A stretch of 64,000 nucleotides of DNA from Persicaria tinctoria (GCA_037127255.1 JBANSL010000020.1:56829098-56893097); one strand, 5' to 3'; shown: positions 1-13,000, counted from the first letter of the stretch. Translations and numbers: made by a program. The notes: generated by a model from the letters alone, not told the origin.

Positions 1-615
1 GATACAGGATACAGGTGATATGGTTACCTCAAACACTCCATGGCCGATTAACTGTCCCGACCAACAAAGCAGTTGGGCAGCCAGGACAAACTGCACATAG
101 AAAGCATGGTGGTATATAATTAACCGAAAACTTGATTAGAAAAACAAACAGGAAGCAAGCAATATGACAACAACCTAAGGGATCTTTCCAGTCTTCATAT
201 ACTCGCCTCACTCTGAGCCGTCAAAGTCCAGCGCAAGAGCACCAGTTCTTAAGGTTGAAATGACCAAAGTAATACTTCCTCTAAGAGAAATGTGAGCTAC
301 GGATATGACAACTAGATCTTAGGTATTAAGCTTCAAATGCAGTCGCCCTGAAGCTCAACCCAAGCCAAATTTGGGTTAGATTTTCTACTTTTGAGTTATG
401 ACGAAGGAAATAAGAATAAAAAAATAACAAAGAGAAGGAGGAGGATATTGATATCAGGATTATTAGGTAAGGTGGAAAAGGATGAACATTAGTAAGAACA
501 AACACCCAGTGGCAAAGATCAAACAATCATTCATGAGGATGGTTTGAAAATCATATGGTGGAAAAAGATGCCAACAAAGCTTAAAACACAGAATACCTAT
601 CAGTTCAGAAATTTA

Positions 616-1263
616 GCCCCCGTTTGGTATCCATATACTGATATCAGATATCAGATATGGGTATTAGATATCGATATCGAAGATATGGGTATCAAATCTG
701 ATATCCGATATCTAATATCCTGTTTGGTATTAGAGATATGGGTATCAACCTAAACCTAATTCCCCTTTCTCCATCCCCGCTCCCCAAGCCCTAGCACACA
801 AAGTTAATCTCAATCACTGAGAAAACCAGCCACACCCGAACTTCGTCGGAACCTAACTGCCGCCGGAAACCAACAAGAACCCAGAAATTTCAACCCAAAA
901 TCAGAGAAATTAACCGGCCACCGAACCTAACTGTCGCCGGAAACCAGATCTGGATAGGTGACCCACCGAACTTCGCCGGAAACCAAGCCAAGCTAGGAAA
1001 GGAGGAACGCACAGACCATTGGCATCGAGGTTGAAGATCCCCCATGGACTGAGAAGAAGAGGGAGGAGAAGCAACCTGTTATAAACCCATATCCCAATTT
1101 TTTGGGGTATATGGAAGTGATAATATTTACAAAGGAATTGGGATATGGGGATATGGGAGTATATCAATTTGATATCTATATACCCACCTACCAAACAAAC
1201 ATATGGATATGGGTGATATCCATACCCATATCCCATATCTTGATATGGGTACCAAACAAGGGC
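616..1263. mobile_element. Tourist-like (PIF/Harbinger) MITE, 648 bp
   Basis: The ends are inverted: GCCCCCGTTTGGTATCC on the left and, read from the other strand, GCCCTTGTTTGGTACCC. It is flanked by the 3-bp duplication TTA (613-615 and 1264-1266), as expected for PIF/Harbinger. The other Mpo1 copy near 20905 shows the uninterrupted site, which fixes the boundaries. The interior is packed with GATATC/GATATGGG words and folds on itself. There is no transposase, so it is non-autonomous. Confidence 0.88.
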
Positions 1264-1913
1264 TTATGGTATAATGTACGGAGTCCCACGTTATCCTCGA
1301 ATTTCTTAAGCCCCGTTCGGTATTGATAATTTGATATAACTTGATATCTAATATCTAGTGTTTAGTATAAACCGATATTGATATCACATGATATCAAATT
1401 TCCCCCTTTTTGGATATCCTAGATACATAGGAAGATGTCAATATCAAAGAGGGCCTTGCAATTAAGGCTGACTACACACCTCCTTCACTTGAAATGCCAC
1501 GAAGGAGAGGAGATAATCTACCAATCATCAATCAGGCCAGTGGCCCCAAATTAACTGATCACAAAAGGAAACTAAAACTGAAACGAGCAAGGATACAACA
1601 TGGTGAACAACTATACAACTAGGTCAACGACCAAGTAGAGAAAGCCTGGATTGCTAGGTCGATGATGTGTTTCATGATTCCAAGAGTCCAATCAAAATCA
1701 AAATCAACTGGTACATGATTCAATTGCGACTAAAACTGCAATGAGTAGCAGAGAAATAATACCTTCCAAGCAAGAGAGAAGCCGAGGCGAGTAGCTAGGG
1801 CGGAAGCCCCAAACCAACAGAGGAAGTAGAGGAGAGCGGCGAGGGAGCCAGCTTTCTTATCCCACTTGACATAACAGAGGGAGGAAATCGATGTGAGGAC
1901 GAGGCCGATATTA

Positions 1914-2424
1914 TACTGAAGTTCGTTAGGACTTGAGATCGGGGGTCGTGTGCACACGTGCGCCTATGCGCTAATAGCCTAGCACATAAGTCGAGCGGGG
2001 TTCCATCCTAAAACCAATTGACAATAGGAGGAGTAACCCACTAGCTTATATATTATGACTTCTTTGTTTGTATAATCAATGTGGGACTCTTTGTCTCCTC
2101 ACATTCTCAACACGCCCCCGCAAGTGCAACTAGGGTCGTCTTTCGCCTCTAGTTGACACTTGGACAACGGGTCTAGCATCTCATTCTCTTTTTAGCTAGC
2201 CCAGGATCGAGAGTCGGGCCGTTTGGCTTTTCCGCTCTGATACCATACTGAAGTCCGTTAAGACTTGAGATCGGGGATCGTGTGCACACGTGCGCCTATG
2301 CGCTAATAGTTTAGCACATAAGCCGAGCGGGGTTCCATCCTAAAACCAATTGGCAATAGGTATATTATGGCTTCTTTGTTTGTATAATCAATGTGGGACT
2401 CTTTGTCTCCTCACATTCTCAACA
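1914..2424 (-). mobile_element. TRIM retrotransposon (miniature LTR element), 511 bp
   Basis: It has two LTRs, 1914-2112 and 2246-2424. Read on the minus strand they begin TGTTGAGAATGTGAGG and end CTTCAGTA. The short interior has a primer-binding site TGGTATCAGAGC (2245-2234), complementary to the 3' end of initiator tRNA-Met and directly abutting the LTR. A G-rich polypurine tract (GCGGGGGCG) lies beside the other LTR at about 2113-2121. It has no coding capacity. The right-hand LTR lacks about 20 bp present in the left one. It interrupts exon 1 of the Mpo1-like pseudogene. No 5-bp target duplication is present, unlike its sister at 54519-55036. Confidence 0.92.
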
Positions 2425-2561
2425 AAGGGGGAGAAGTGAAGTAGAACAAGGAGCGTGTACGAAATCGGCCATACGAACAACATGTGGATGAAGATGTTGG
2501 TCGGGTTGCAATGGTAAGCACCGTAGAAGGCGAATTGCTCTTCCAAATCGAAAGAATCCAT

Positions 2562-3042
2562 TTCCCCCCTTCTGGGTTTTTCCCTAACAAGCTCTCGAAT
2601 TTATTAGGGATTGGAATTTCAATTTGGGGAAGATTAGCGCAAACTACTACAAGGTGATATGTGAACAGTCAAGTTATCAAATAGAGAGAGATGAGCAGCG
2701 TCGTTGAATTTCGATGATACTTCTAAACTGCTCCACCATAGGAGATCACCTGCAAATCTTCAATGCAACCTCTTCCAGTCTTCCCTACTACCCTCCCTGC
2801 AGGCTGCAGGCCTGCATCACAAAACATTTTAATATTTATTTAATCTTAAAAAAAAATAAAAGATTATAATTACATTACTAATATCTACTTTTATATATTT
2901 ATAAAATTTAATTTTAAAAAATCATATTTTACAATATTTTAAAATTAAAAAGACAATATTTTACAAAATACAATTATCAAAAAATTTAAAAAATGATTTT
3001 TCAAAATTAAAATTTATAACAAACATCGCTTTTATAGTACCG
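2562..3042. other. 5' flank of the Mpo1-like pseudogene and AT-rich spacer
   Basis: Positions 2562-2690 match the 5' flank of the intact Mpo1-like gene (21693-21811), where a LINE interrupts that copy. From about 2690 to 2820 is unique sequence with a CTGCAGG-rich stretch. From 2820 to 3042 is A/T-rich DNA. I see no gene here. Confidence 0.5.
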
Positions 3043-3224
3043 CTAGGGTAGGTCCCGTCCCGTGTATGTAAAATATATTAATACAATATTATAAATAATT
3101 TTGATAGATTTTAATAAAAAAAAAAGCAATAACATAAATATAAATCATTTTTTCACCAAAAAATAATATAGATATAAATAAAAATTAGTTCGACGGATTA
3201 TAAAAAAAATATAAATATCTTTTA

Positions 3225-3459
3225 CTCCCTCCGTTCCATAATACATGTCCATTTACTTTTCGGCATGTTTTTTTATGAACGAAAAACTCTATCAACTATT
3301 ATTGTTTTAATTAATTTTTTTATATAATATGATATTTATTAGTAATAAGTATCAAATTATATAAATTTTTTTATTAAAAAAACAATATTTTATAGAGTTT
3401 TCCGCTCATTAAAAAGCGTGTCGAAATGTAAAAGGACATGTATTATGGAACGGAGGGAG
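3225..3459. mobile_element. Stowaway MITE, 235 bp
   Basis: The inverted termini are CTCCCTCCGTTCC and the matching GGAACGGAGGGAG, flanked by TA duplications (3223-3224 and 3460-3461). The arms are long and complementary around an AT-rich loop. The other arm of the surrounding inverted repeat (around 18690) has the same flanks without the element, confirming TA insertion. Confidence 0.93.
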
Positions 3460-5056
3460 TATTTAGATTCTCTCAAAATATAAATAAAATTAACATTTAT
3501 AAGATAATTTTTTTCTAATTTACAATTAATTGAATCTCATGTAATTTAGTAGATAACTGTTTTTTTAATATTTTAATATTATTTTTTAATTAAATATATA
3601 GTGTATATTTATAACATTAGTTTACTAAAATATCTATCCACAGATGGATTGTGGCTAAATAATATTTTGATAAATTATTTTGGTCTAAAAAAAATATAGA
3701 TATAAATAAAATAATAATTATTAAATAAATAATTTTGATATTAATACTTTTGGAAAATTTTGGTCAAATGTCCATCTAGAACATCTAATTAACTAAATGT
3801 CCATTTTAAATTGGTTATTAAATAAGTGTCCATTCTATTTTAATAATACCCAAACTATCCTCATTATAATTAAATCACCTCCCCACCTAACCCCCTTATC
3901 CTCCTCTGTGAATGAACTCTCGATCTTCCTCCCCAATTCACTCCCTCCCGCCGGCAAGGCCCTCACCGTCTACATCCATTCCCTCGGCTCCTCCTTCCTC
4001 TACTGCGGCGCCATCACCGTCTCCCGCCCCTCTGTCATCCTCTCCCTACCCTGGCCCGACACCGGCGCCTACTCTACCTCTCTCCGCAGTTCACTGCCCT
4101 TGGAGCCGCCCCGCTCTCCGCAAACACTACAAAAAAAAGATTCAATTAGCCACGCTTGTTTGCCACGGTATTGATTTGTCATGGTCAATGGTCCAAAATT
4201 AGCAACGGCTAATTGATGGCACCACGGTTGTTACATGGTAGACCACGACAAACCCACACCGACGCAACCTCATGTCTAAACAAACCTAAAATCCCCCTCT
4301 CACCCTCTCACTTCACTTCTCTTACCTTCTCAGCCGCTACTCGGCCCCTGCCTCTCGTCGATGCACACTGCGTGCCCCCCATCCCCTTGCTTCACTTCTC
4401 TTCTCACTCTTCGCCTGCCTAGTGTCAACATCGCTCCTCTATCTGCCTCATCTCTGACGCTCGTCTAAGTCGTTCTCGTTGAAGCCGCTCTCACTGAAGT
4501 CGCTCTCACTGAAGTCACCCTCGCCAAAGTCGCCCTCGCCGAACACGTTGTCTCCACTCTCTTGAGAAGTCAAGCCTCACCTCCTTCAAACCTTAGGTAA
4601 GTATAATTTCTAATTCCAAATCTAGGGATGCAATATTGAATCTATTTACGGTTGCAATTTAAAATCTAGGGCTAGAATTTTGATTTTGGATTTTGGATTT
4701 TGAATGGTAACCTGTCATTCTAGGTTTACTTTGAATGGAGGATGCAGTTGGGATGTAATAATGTCTTTTGCCGACTTGTTTCTTACGGATGGATTAATAG
4801 CGTGCCAGTCATATTTTTTTTTATCATCTCTAAACTAGCCATGAATTCCCTAACTGGATGAATCATGAATGAAAAAAATATATACAGTTTTACGTTAATG
4901 ATGGAAATGCTCATGTAGTTACTTAAATAATACAGTAGAAAATAATGTAAAATATTGCAACTTAAAATTGCCAAATAATCTAATGTTCCACTTCAACTTG
5001 TTAAATTTTCTTTTTACTTCCTGCATATAATAGGTACAACCAACCTCTACATTACA

Positions 5057-7757
5057 ATGTCAGTAGATAAGTCATGGATTGATTGGCCTAGATGTTCTGT
5101 GTCGTATTTTGCCAAGTTAAATGAGTTTTTAGACTTTGCATATGCCAACAAGGATGCGAGTTTAAGCATATACTGTCCTTGTAGAAAATGTAAAAATAGG
5201 CTTCTTTTTGGAAGGGCAGTTGTGAAAAAGAATCTTCAGGAGAATGGATTTCTAGTGACATATAAGAAGTGGACAAAACATGGTGAAATGATTCAACGAA
5301 ATGAAAAACCAGTCCAAATGGATGAAGTCTTACCTGGATTAGATGATTATATGGATGTGGAGATGGTTAGGTTGGTTGAAGATGCTATAGGGGTGACAAA
5401 TGTACCTACACTGGATGGAGAGAATAGTGGTGGAGAAAGTGAGAGTACTAAATTTGGGCCAGCTGAGTCAACTGAGCAGTTTTTGAAATTGATGCAAGGT
5501 GCAAATAAACCTCTATATCTTGGTTCTAAGAAGCACACTTCCTTGTCCTTTGTGGTTCGCATTTTACAAGCAAAAAGCTTACATGGATGGACAGACACCT
5601 CATTCAAAGAGTTGTTGGAAATATTTAGGGAGACATTGCTGGATGGTGTGAACCTACCTAAATCTTTTTATGAAGCCAAGAATTTTATTGATGATCTAGG
5701 ATTCACGTTTAAAACTGTAGATGTTTGCCCCAACAGTTGTATGTTATTTAGAAATGAAGATGCACAGCTTGATGAGTGTTTAATATGTTCTGCATCTCGA
5801 TGGAGGGCAAGAGGTGGAGGTTCTAAATCTGGAAAAAGAAGAGCTGCAAAGCAAGCAAGATATTTTCCACTCAAACCAAGATTGCAAAGGCTTTTTGCAA
5901 CTACAGACTCAGCAACCCTCATGAAATGGCATGATGAGAAGCGTGTGGATGATGGTGTCTTTAGGCATCCGGCCGACTCTCCTGCCTGGAAGCATTTTGA
6001 CACTAAACACCCAAGTTTTGCAGCTAGTATAAGGAATGTGCGTCTAGGAATTGCATCTGATGGGTTTAATCCATTTGGGACACAAAATTTAAATCATAGT
6101 ACTTGGCTTGTTGTAATAGTACCTTACAACGTGCCACCGATGTGTATCTTGAAACAACCGTACATTTATCTTTCGGTACTCAATCATTGATGGACCAAAA
6201 GGACCAGGTGATAAGATCGATGTTTACTTGCAGCCATTGATTGAAGAACTGAAAGATTTATGGGAAGAGGGGGTAGAAACCTTTGATGCTTCAACAAATC
6301 AAATGTTTCAAATGCGTGCTGCATTACTTTGGAGCATCAATGACTTCCCTGCATAGTACTAAAGGTGAATATGCATGCCCAAATTGCAATACGTCACCAG
6401 GATCAAGATGGTTGAAGCATGGGCACAAGTGGTCTTATGGAAGGAGTAGGAGGTATTTACCCTACCATCATAAGTATCGGAAAGATAGAAAGTCATTTTA
6501 TGATAAAAAAAATTGAATATGATGGACCTCCTCGTATGTTGAATGGAGTGCTTACACAGTATAAAAAGGAAGATATGCTCATTAGGGCAGAGGATGGGGC
6601 CTGAGAAAGTGGAAAAAGATCCTACGAAAAAAAGAAGGCATAATTGGAAGAAAAAAAGTATATTTTATGAGCTTTCTTATTGGAAATACAATCTGTTGCA
6701 ATACAGTATTGATCCAATGCATTGTGAGAAGAATATGGCTGAAAATGTACTTTTCACAATAATGGGAGTTAAAGGCAAAACGAAGGATAATTTGAGTTCT
6801 CGGCGTGATCTTAAAGACTGGGGCATTAGAGAATAATACCATATGAAGAAGAGGGAGTCGGGTGCTGAGTACTTTGAAAGAGCTGAATTTGAAATGGGTA
6901 ATGAAGGGAAAGACAAGTTTCTATTAGGCTTATCCGAGGCCAGAATGCCAGACGGTTCTTGTTCAAGTATTGCACGACGAGTTAATTTGAAAGATCGTAC
7001 AATTTGTGGGCTGAAAAGTCACGATTATCATATTCTTCTACAACAATTGATTCTGTTATGTGTCCGGAGCTCCTTACCTAGCAATGTGGTTTCAGGACTG
7101 ATTGGTTTAGGGATGTTTTTTAAAACCTTGTGATTCAAAGTTAACTCCTCTAAATCTTTGGAGGAGGCACGTTCTCGCCTCATTGTTACTCTATGTGATC
7201 TTGAGAAGATATTTCCACCATCATTTTTTAATGTTATGGAGCATTTGCCAATACATTTGGTTGATGAAGCTTTAATTGGTGGGGCTGTGCATTTTCGTTG
7301 GATGTACCCAATAGAGAGGTTCCTTCTGACATTGAAGAACTATGTGCGACAACATGCATGTCCTGAAGCGTCAATAGAAAAAGGATATATAATGGAAGAA
7401 TGCATGAATTTCTGCTCCCAATATCTTAAAGATGTGGAGAGAAAGTCAAATAGGCCTCCAAGAAGAAAAAATGATGTTGAGAAGAAGTTGCTCGAACACA
7501 AGTCCATCGATGGGTCCTGTTTCATACTAAAGCAATCACTACATATCTCAAGTAAGTGCCTCTTAGATGTATAGTGATCAATAAATACGGTTGAGTAAAT
7601 ATAAATTTTGTTCAAAAAAAGATGAATTTGTTTATATACACTTCATCTATACTATGCAGTGAACTTGTCACTGCTATTAAAAATCAAAATCCTGATGCAA
7701 GTGAGGAATCAGTGATGCGTACTCATTTTAATGAGTTTGCAAGTTGGTTTAAGGATC
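5057..7757 (+). pseudogene. TNP2-type CACTA transposase, degenerate
   Basis: The open frame 5057-6190 begins with a transposase-associated domain: W-I-D-W-P-R near the N-terminus and CPCRKCKN around residue 40. It runs into the Transposase_21 domain, with W-H-D-EKR, FRHPADSPAWKHFD and RNVRLGIASDGFNPFGTQN. The frame then breaks near 6180. Coding similarity continues in other frames: IDGPKGPGDKIDVYLQPLIE (about 6185-6250), KGEYACPNC (about 6365) and WKYNLLQYSIDPMHCEKN (about 6680). The DUF4218-like block (7158-7574) has LEKIFPPSFFNVMEHLPIHL and FRWMYPIERFLLTLKNYVR. A last exon-like piece ends at 7757 with EFASWFKDHV before a GT. Family members are 700-1000 residues; this copy has at least three frame breaks or stops and is presumed inactive. 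Confidence 0.88.
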
Positions 7758-7844
7758 ACGTAAGTCTTCATACTGATTTATATGGTTCAACTTTATTATG
7801 GTTTATGTAGTTATGTATCTAATAAGTGTACCTATTTATTATAG

Positions 7845-9196
7845 GTTAAACTTTATTATGGAACTCAGTCAATCGGGAAACGCGTGGACCACCACACATC
7901 ACTGGTCGAAAGTCTCATGCCCAAGTTAGATATGATGTAAGTTGCCTCATTTTGATGCAAGGGGCCAATATATGTTATAGTTTTGATCTTTTGAGAGCTT
8001 TTAATGTTTCTATCATCTTGGTTATATAAGTGCTTTATTATTATATTATTGGACGGAATTGTTACTGTATATTGTACTTGACAGATGCAACAAAAGGGGG
8101 AACCCACTGATAAAATGACTGTTTGGCTGAAAGCCCGCAACCAAAATGACGCTGATGTTATTCAAGCCCGTGTATGTTGTGTATCATTGTATATATTAGT
8201 AAAAATGCCCTATGTTTGTCTCAATCTCTATATTATTTGATATTTAAATTCAATATTTGTAGATGGATTACCAAGAGGCGTTGGATAAGGAACCTGAGGA
8301 CCAACGACAACTCACTTCTGTAAAAGATCGGATTTTCCATGAACTGATTGGACAAGATGGTCACGGTTATTTTCGAACATATGGTTCCAGTGTACCACGA
8401 AGTTTAGTGTATCCAAAAAACCCTACTTCACCACATGTTAGCACCTCAGAGCTCATGGAGAATATCAATAAAGAGGTAACAATGAGGTTGACCGAAGTCA
8501 CCGAACAGTTCGATCTTCAGATAAAGGAATTGAGCAAGAAGTATGATGAGGTAATTAGTCAACTACGTCAGATGAGTTGTAGTGGCGAGAGAACCTCGGT
8601 TCCAAATGCCCCGGTTAGTCCAATTATTTAGTTAATGTCTTCAAGTTGATAATTTAGCTTTTTACTAGTGTTTCATAATTTAGTCTATTCAATTAAATTT
8701 TTTCACAATAGATTACAATTATCTAAATATATAGAGAGTAAGAATGGAATATTAAGGTAATAAAAGTGAGTGTCTTATTCCCCATGAGTAAATGCCCCCA
8801 AGGCTGAATTATAGGCATAAACATGTGAAAATAGAACAAAAGAAATCTGTTTTGGTGCATTAATTCAGCAGCTCCCCATTTTGATTCTTTAATTTTTATA
8901 GAATTTTAGCATAGTTTGTCAAGGAATAAAAATGCACGCTAGCTATCTACTCCTTTTTTTTTTTGCTAAATAGCTAGCTATTTAGCAACAAAAAAAAAAC
9001 TCTTATTGTTTTACTTGGAAGAAGAAATAGCTCGTACTTTGCAAACAGCTGATTTCAATTTTTTTATTATGATGTGCAATAGGTACAATATGCTAGTAGT
9101 GGTCATCACAGGGAGTCCGTAGGAGATGGAATGAATCTATTAGCCGATAAAGATCTATTGCTCATGGATGATGACGAGGAAGAGGATTTGACATGA
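7845..9196 (+). pseudogene. TNPA-like gene of the CACTA element (Transposase_24 type)
   Basis: There are four plausible exons, each bounded by AG/GT: about 7845-7937, 8085-8171, 8263-8612 and 9083-9196. Exon 1 contains HITGRKSHAQV. Exon 2 begins QQKGEPTDKMTVWLKARN. Exon 3 encodes a region with GQDGHGYFRTYG followed by a heptad-rich stretch (EVTEQFDLQIKELSKKY) that could form a coiled coil. Exon 4 ends in an acidic tail, DDDEEEDLT, before TGA at 9194. This matches the plant En/Spm Transposase_24 family, the subterminal-repeat binding partner of TNP2. Exon joins are inferred by eye. Whether the reading frame is fully intact is uncertain, so it is classed as a pseudogene along with its defective partner. 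Confidence 0.6.
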
Positions 9197-10055
9197 TCAA
9201 CTTTTTTCGTAGGAGATGGAATGAACTTGATCTCTCAGTTGCACGTTTTTATAAGTGGTCGAATGAACAAGTAATGTTTTGCGGTTATATTGGTGCATGT
9301 AGTTGCATTGTGGACCAAATTATGTTCATTTATGTGCTTCTAAAAATGTAACACATTTGCATGTTTGCATAATGACTTTGGAATGCTACTAATCCTACTC
9401 TATATATATATATGTACATGTGTGTTGAAACCTAATGTTAGGTTGCTTTTATTGTCATGGTGTATTTGTGATTATGCAAAGCCGTTGAGGGGAGTTGGAT
9501 TTATGTTTCTGCAAATGTATTGTTGTCATAGATTTGAATTGATTAATAGCAAAAAGCAAATCTGTATTTTTCAGGTAAAATAAATTTTGCCACGGCAAGG
9601 TACTGTCGCCAATACCATGCTAATATTTATTAAAATGAAAAAAAAAACAATATTTGGAATAAAAAAAAGTTAGCCACGGCAATGTGCCGTCGCATGGCCA
9701 CTACACCATGTTACGCTGTTGCATGGCCGAAGCTAAAACTCTGGCCACGGCTATTTGCCGTGGCAAATTGAAATTAATACGACAAAAGTAGCCATGGACA
9801 GATTGCAGACGCATAGCCGTGGCCATTGCCTATTTGCCACAACAAAATGAGTATTGGCTACAGCTTTTCCCCGTGGCAAATTGGATCTTTTTTTTTATAG
9901 TGAAAGATCGGCGTCTCCATCGAGGATCTAGCGTCCATGTCTCATCTCTTGACGCCGCCGGGGATCGGAGGATCGAGCGCATGACTCTCAAGGCCGTCGA
10001 GAGCACATGCTTGCTGCTGGCTCCGAATCTCCAATTCAATTTGCCCGCCTTCCTT

Positions 10056-13000
10056 TGAAATACCCCAAATTATCTTTTAGTATTCCGTTTTAAGTAAATA
10101 TAATTTTCGTAATAAAATTTATTTTATTTTTGAACTTAGAAATTTTAAAGTGGATATATATAAGTTTTATAACTAGTTAAAGTTTAATACGGCATTTAAT
10201 TTATACCGATTAAATAGATACAACAAATGTCTATAAATATAATATATATATTTATATGAAGATATTTTTTTCGTATATTTATTTAGCTACACACCGTCAC
10301 GGAGATTAGTTAATAACACTAATCTAGCTGTTGCGTGCAACAGATCGAGCATTTAACGATTAGTTTCGATTCTTCAGGCTGATTTGGTTTCGGGTGAATC
10401 TGGTTGTTGGCGTACAAATCTTTCAGAGAGATTGATCCCGATCCTCTTTTCCGTAATAAATGTAGGCATCCTGTTCCTCACCCCCTATTCATCTACATCT
10501 CCTCTCGATCAACGCCATTTCATGTCGGCACCGGAGCTTTGGCCACAACGTACCGACGCAGGCGACCACCTGTCCACCACTGCACCCGGAAGTCGCCCAG
10601 GAGAGGTATCACGCAGCCGGTCGACAGAAGCAGTTCTGAACAAAGCACAACAGCCGCCTCAAGCTTCGAATTGAGGCCACTGTGTCGACTGGTTTCTGCA
10701 GCAACTTCCGACCCTTCGTTCTCTCTCGTTTCTCCACGGAATTTCAAATTCTTTATACCAAATCGTAGATCTGTAAGTCTACTTTCCATTTCCTCTAAGT
10801 TCATTCAATTCCGATCTAGCATTAGGAAATTATGGAAGCTGAAAGACAGCAGCGTTTGTGACTATAGCAACTGTCGACAGGTTCTTGCGGGATGTCCCTA
10901 GGAGGCTGTGATGGGTCGTCTCTATCCGTTGATAGCACGTTTCAAAGACAACTCCGTAACTCCGTGTACTACAACTTTTATTCACAAGTCATGGTCAAAT
11001 TCTAAATGATTCAAGATTTTTAGAAGCATCAAGGCGGATGCAAGTGCCCAGGAAAATTCCGGACTGAGCGAAAACTGTGACGACTTGCGGGACCTCGTTC
11101 TCCGTCGTCTTTCGCTCAAACCCTTTGTTCTTTAAATCGAAATGAAGCTCGGTAAGTCTAGTTTCCAAAACCTTCAGTTTTTCTTAATTCCGATTTCATG
11201 CGAAGGAGTTATGAAAGGATGTTCAAAGGGCTGTCAGGATTCTAAACTAATCTATTCATGTGCATTGATCCACATTTCCGCAGCCATAGCCCAACGCCTT
11301 CGACCCTGAATCAATTCCACAGAAACCTTGCACATGGATGAGCAGTGGTAAGTTTGAAAGACCCATTTTCGGTGTCCCTAATTGACGTCGAATTGCAGTC
11401 GAACTTACCTAACCAAACATGTTTGTGCGTGTGCTGTTTTGTTCAAATCGCAGCAACTGTTCAGGCACTTGTCTCGACATTTTCTTTCACCTTCTGACAA
11501 AACAAATACAACCACGCTGAAGTAGAGTTTGCACTCGTCAGTTTGATAGGTCATAAGCATCAAACGGAGCTCTGTGCAAGGAGAACGGGTCGCCAGAACA
11601 TCGCCGAAACCCACTGTTGAATCTGCGCGAAGGGATCCGTCGAGCTGTTGAAGGAGATGGTATAATTACGCCTAACCTCCCAACTTTTCTGTTTTTACAA
11701 AATGTGCCCTTGTTTTAGTTTTTAAAATTTCAGAAAGTATCCCGCAGTTTTAGATGTTGTTCTAACTCGCGTAATCTTCATCATCCGCAGTGTGATCATC
11801 CAATCCTTACCCGTCCTCACTGATTCAAAATTCCCAAGAAGATCATGTTGGTATTGTTTCTGACTCCTTAAATTAATTCGATTTTTAGTCGAATTAAATA
11901 AGTCAGATCCGTTTATTAAAATTCCAAGTATTAAATACTTCCTTGTGTTTCTTATTTCATACATATAGATATGTCCGTAGACTTCGTCAACTCCGTCACC
12001 AAGTGCTTTGAAGTCCATAGTTGGTACCGAAATCCAACAAGATGAATAAGGCAAGTGACATTCCGAGCCTTTATGCTCAATTGGTGCCTTCGTGTCTTGT
12101 TTGTTTTCCTGTCTTTGATTGCTTGCCAAGTTAAATAAAATAAATTACAATTCACCTGCTTGTGTGATTTATTTACCGTTCAGTTTGAACTTGGCAAGTT
12201 TAATTGGGTGACCTTAATAAGATAATAATAATATAGTTACCCACCGGTCATTTAAAACATGATTTATTTTTGTCCTTTCATGCTAATTGGTTAGGAATGG
12301 AACATGTTATTTCTTTGATGCTTCCATCCTTTATTTTTAATTGCTTTCATTTCATTTGGCATCCATGTTACCTATAAATAACATGGGTTATTTTGTGTTG
12401 TGTGATCACCTAGGATATCTAAATAAAATAGTAATAATGTGAGGATTGTGTGATACGATTGGAACTCAATTAAATCAAGATCAATCAAATAAAACGTGTC
12501 AATCAATGCTGAGTAAAGTGAATGCAGTATGTAAAGTAATAAAAATAATGGAAACAGGTCGGGACTGTGTGTGCCCGGTCTATAAAGGGTTTCATGAAAC
12601 TAACACATTTCCGTAGAGAAATGTTAAACTACCTCCGGTAGTAGGCTGCTATCTGCTAGTGAGAGCGGGGCCGGTATCATCATTTCCGTAGACAAATGTT
12701 AAACTACCTCCGGTAGTAGGCTGCTATCTGCTAGTGAGAGCGGGGTCGGTATCATATTATAACAAATAGTGTGTGTTGTGCAACATTCAATTCATATTAA
12801 GAGTGATAAACGTGTAAAGCATATAAAACTGTGTTTAAGCTACTCAATGTGAGGAAGTGAATGAAGTGTGTTATATCAATCTGTTTTAAGCTACTCAACG
12901 TGAGGAAAGAGAGCGAAGTGTGATATATATATACATCTTCTTAACATAGTAAGAACAAAGCTTTATAGTGATCGCAATTAATTCAAGCTATATCATATTC

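Larger units (their letters stand above)
1..2561 (-). pseudogene. Mpo1-like (DUF962) gene, broken tandem copy
   Basis: This is a second copy of the Mpo1-like gene at 21692-19796, in the same orientation. Exon 2 (90-28) is intact, encodes the conserved GHGVFE segment and is followed by a GT donor. Exon 1 starts with ATG at 2561 and is split by a TRIM into 2561-2425 and 1913-1763. The two parts sum to 288 nt, the exact length of the intact exon. Exons 3 and 4 would lie left of the window edge. The first intron also holds a Tourist-like MITE (616-1263). The ATG codon is kept, but the next residues differ (MDSF instead of MGFF). Because the TRIM interrupts the coding exon, this copy should not give a normal protein. 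Homology to the other copy extends to about 2690, through the 5' flank. The family (yeast Mpo1) is an ER dioxygenase acting on 2-hydroxy fatty acids. Confidence 0.85.
4125..9902 (+). mobile_element. CACTA (En/Spm) transposon, 5778 bp
   Basis: The ends are CACTACAAAAAAAAGATTC and, from the other strand, CACTATAAAAAAAAAGATCC. They are flanked by a 3-bp duplication AAA (4122-4124, 9903-9905). Subterminal regions carry many copies of GCCACGGC/GCCGTGGC-type words (4150-4220 and 9580-9890), which in this superfamily bind TNPA. Inside are a TNP2-type transposase followed by a TNPA-like gene, in the usual order. Removing the element and one AAA restores a continuous Hikeshi frame, which fixes both boundaries. 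The transposase has frameshifts, so the copy is defective. Confidence 0.95.
3905..10055 (+). pseudogene. Captured Hikeshi/OPI10 (DUF775) fragment, split by a CACTA element
   Basis: Two pieces, 3905-4124 and 9903-10055, flank the CACTA transposon. The first encodes a segment with LPPAGKALTVYI, FLYCGAITVSRPS and LSLPWP, matching the middle of plant Hikeshi-like proteins. In the other frame its last codons read APLSAK, which continue directly after the transposon as IGVS-ED. Downstream, LDAAGDRRIERM matches the family's C-terminal half. The frame shifts at least twice and no introns are visible across the joined segments. The N-terminus and the far C-terminus are absent. Hikeshi carries HSP70 into the nucleus during heat stress; this fragment is very unlikely to do so. 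It sits immediately inside the MULE-A terminal repeat, so it is best read as a captured gene fragment. Family assignment rests on remembered motifs, not a search. Confidence 0.78.

Noticed and set aside
5088..6003. Minus-strand frames over the CACTA transposase
   Set aside because: Shadows of the TNP2 coding sequence.
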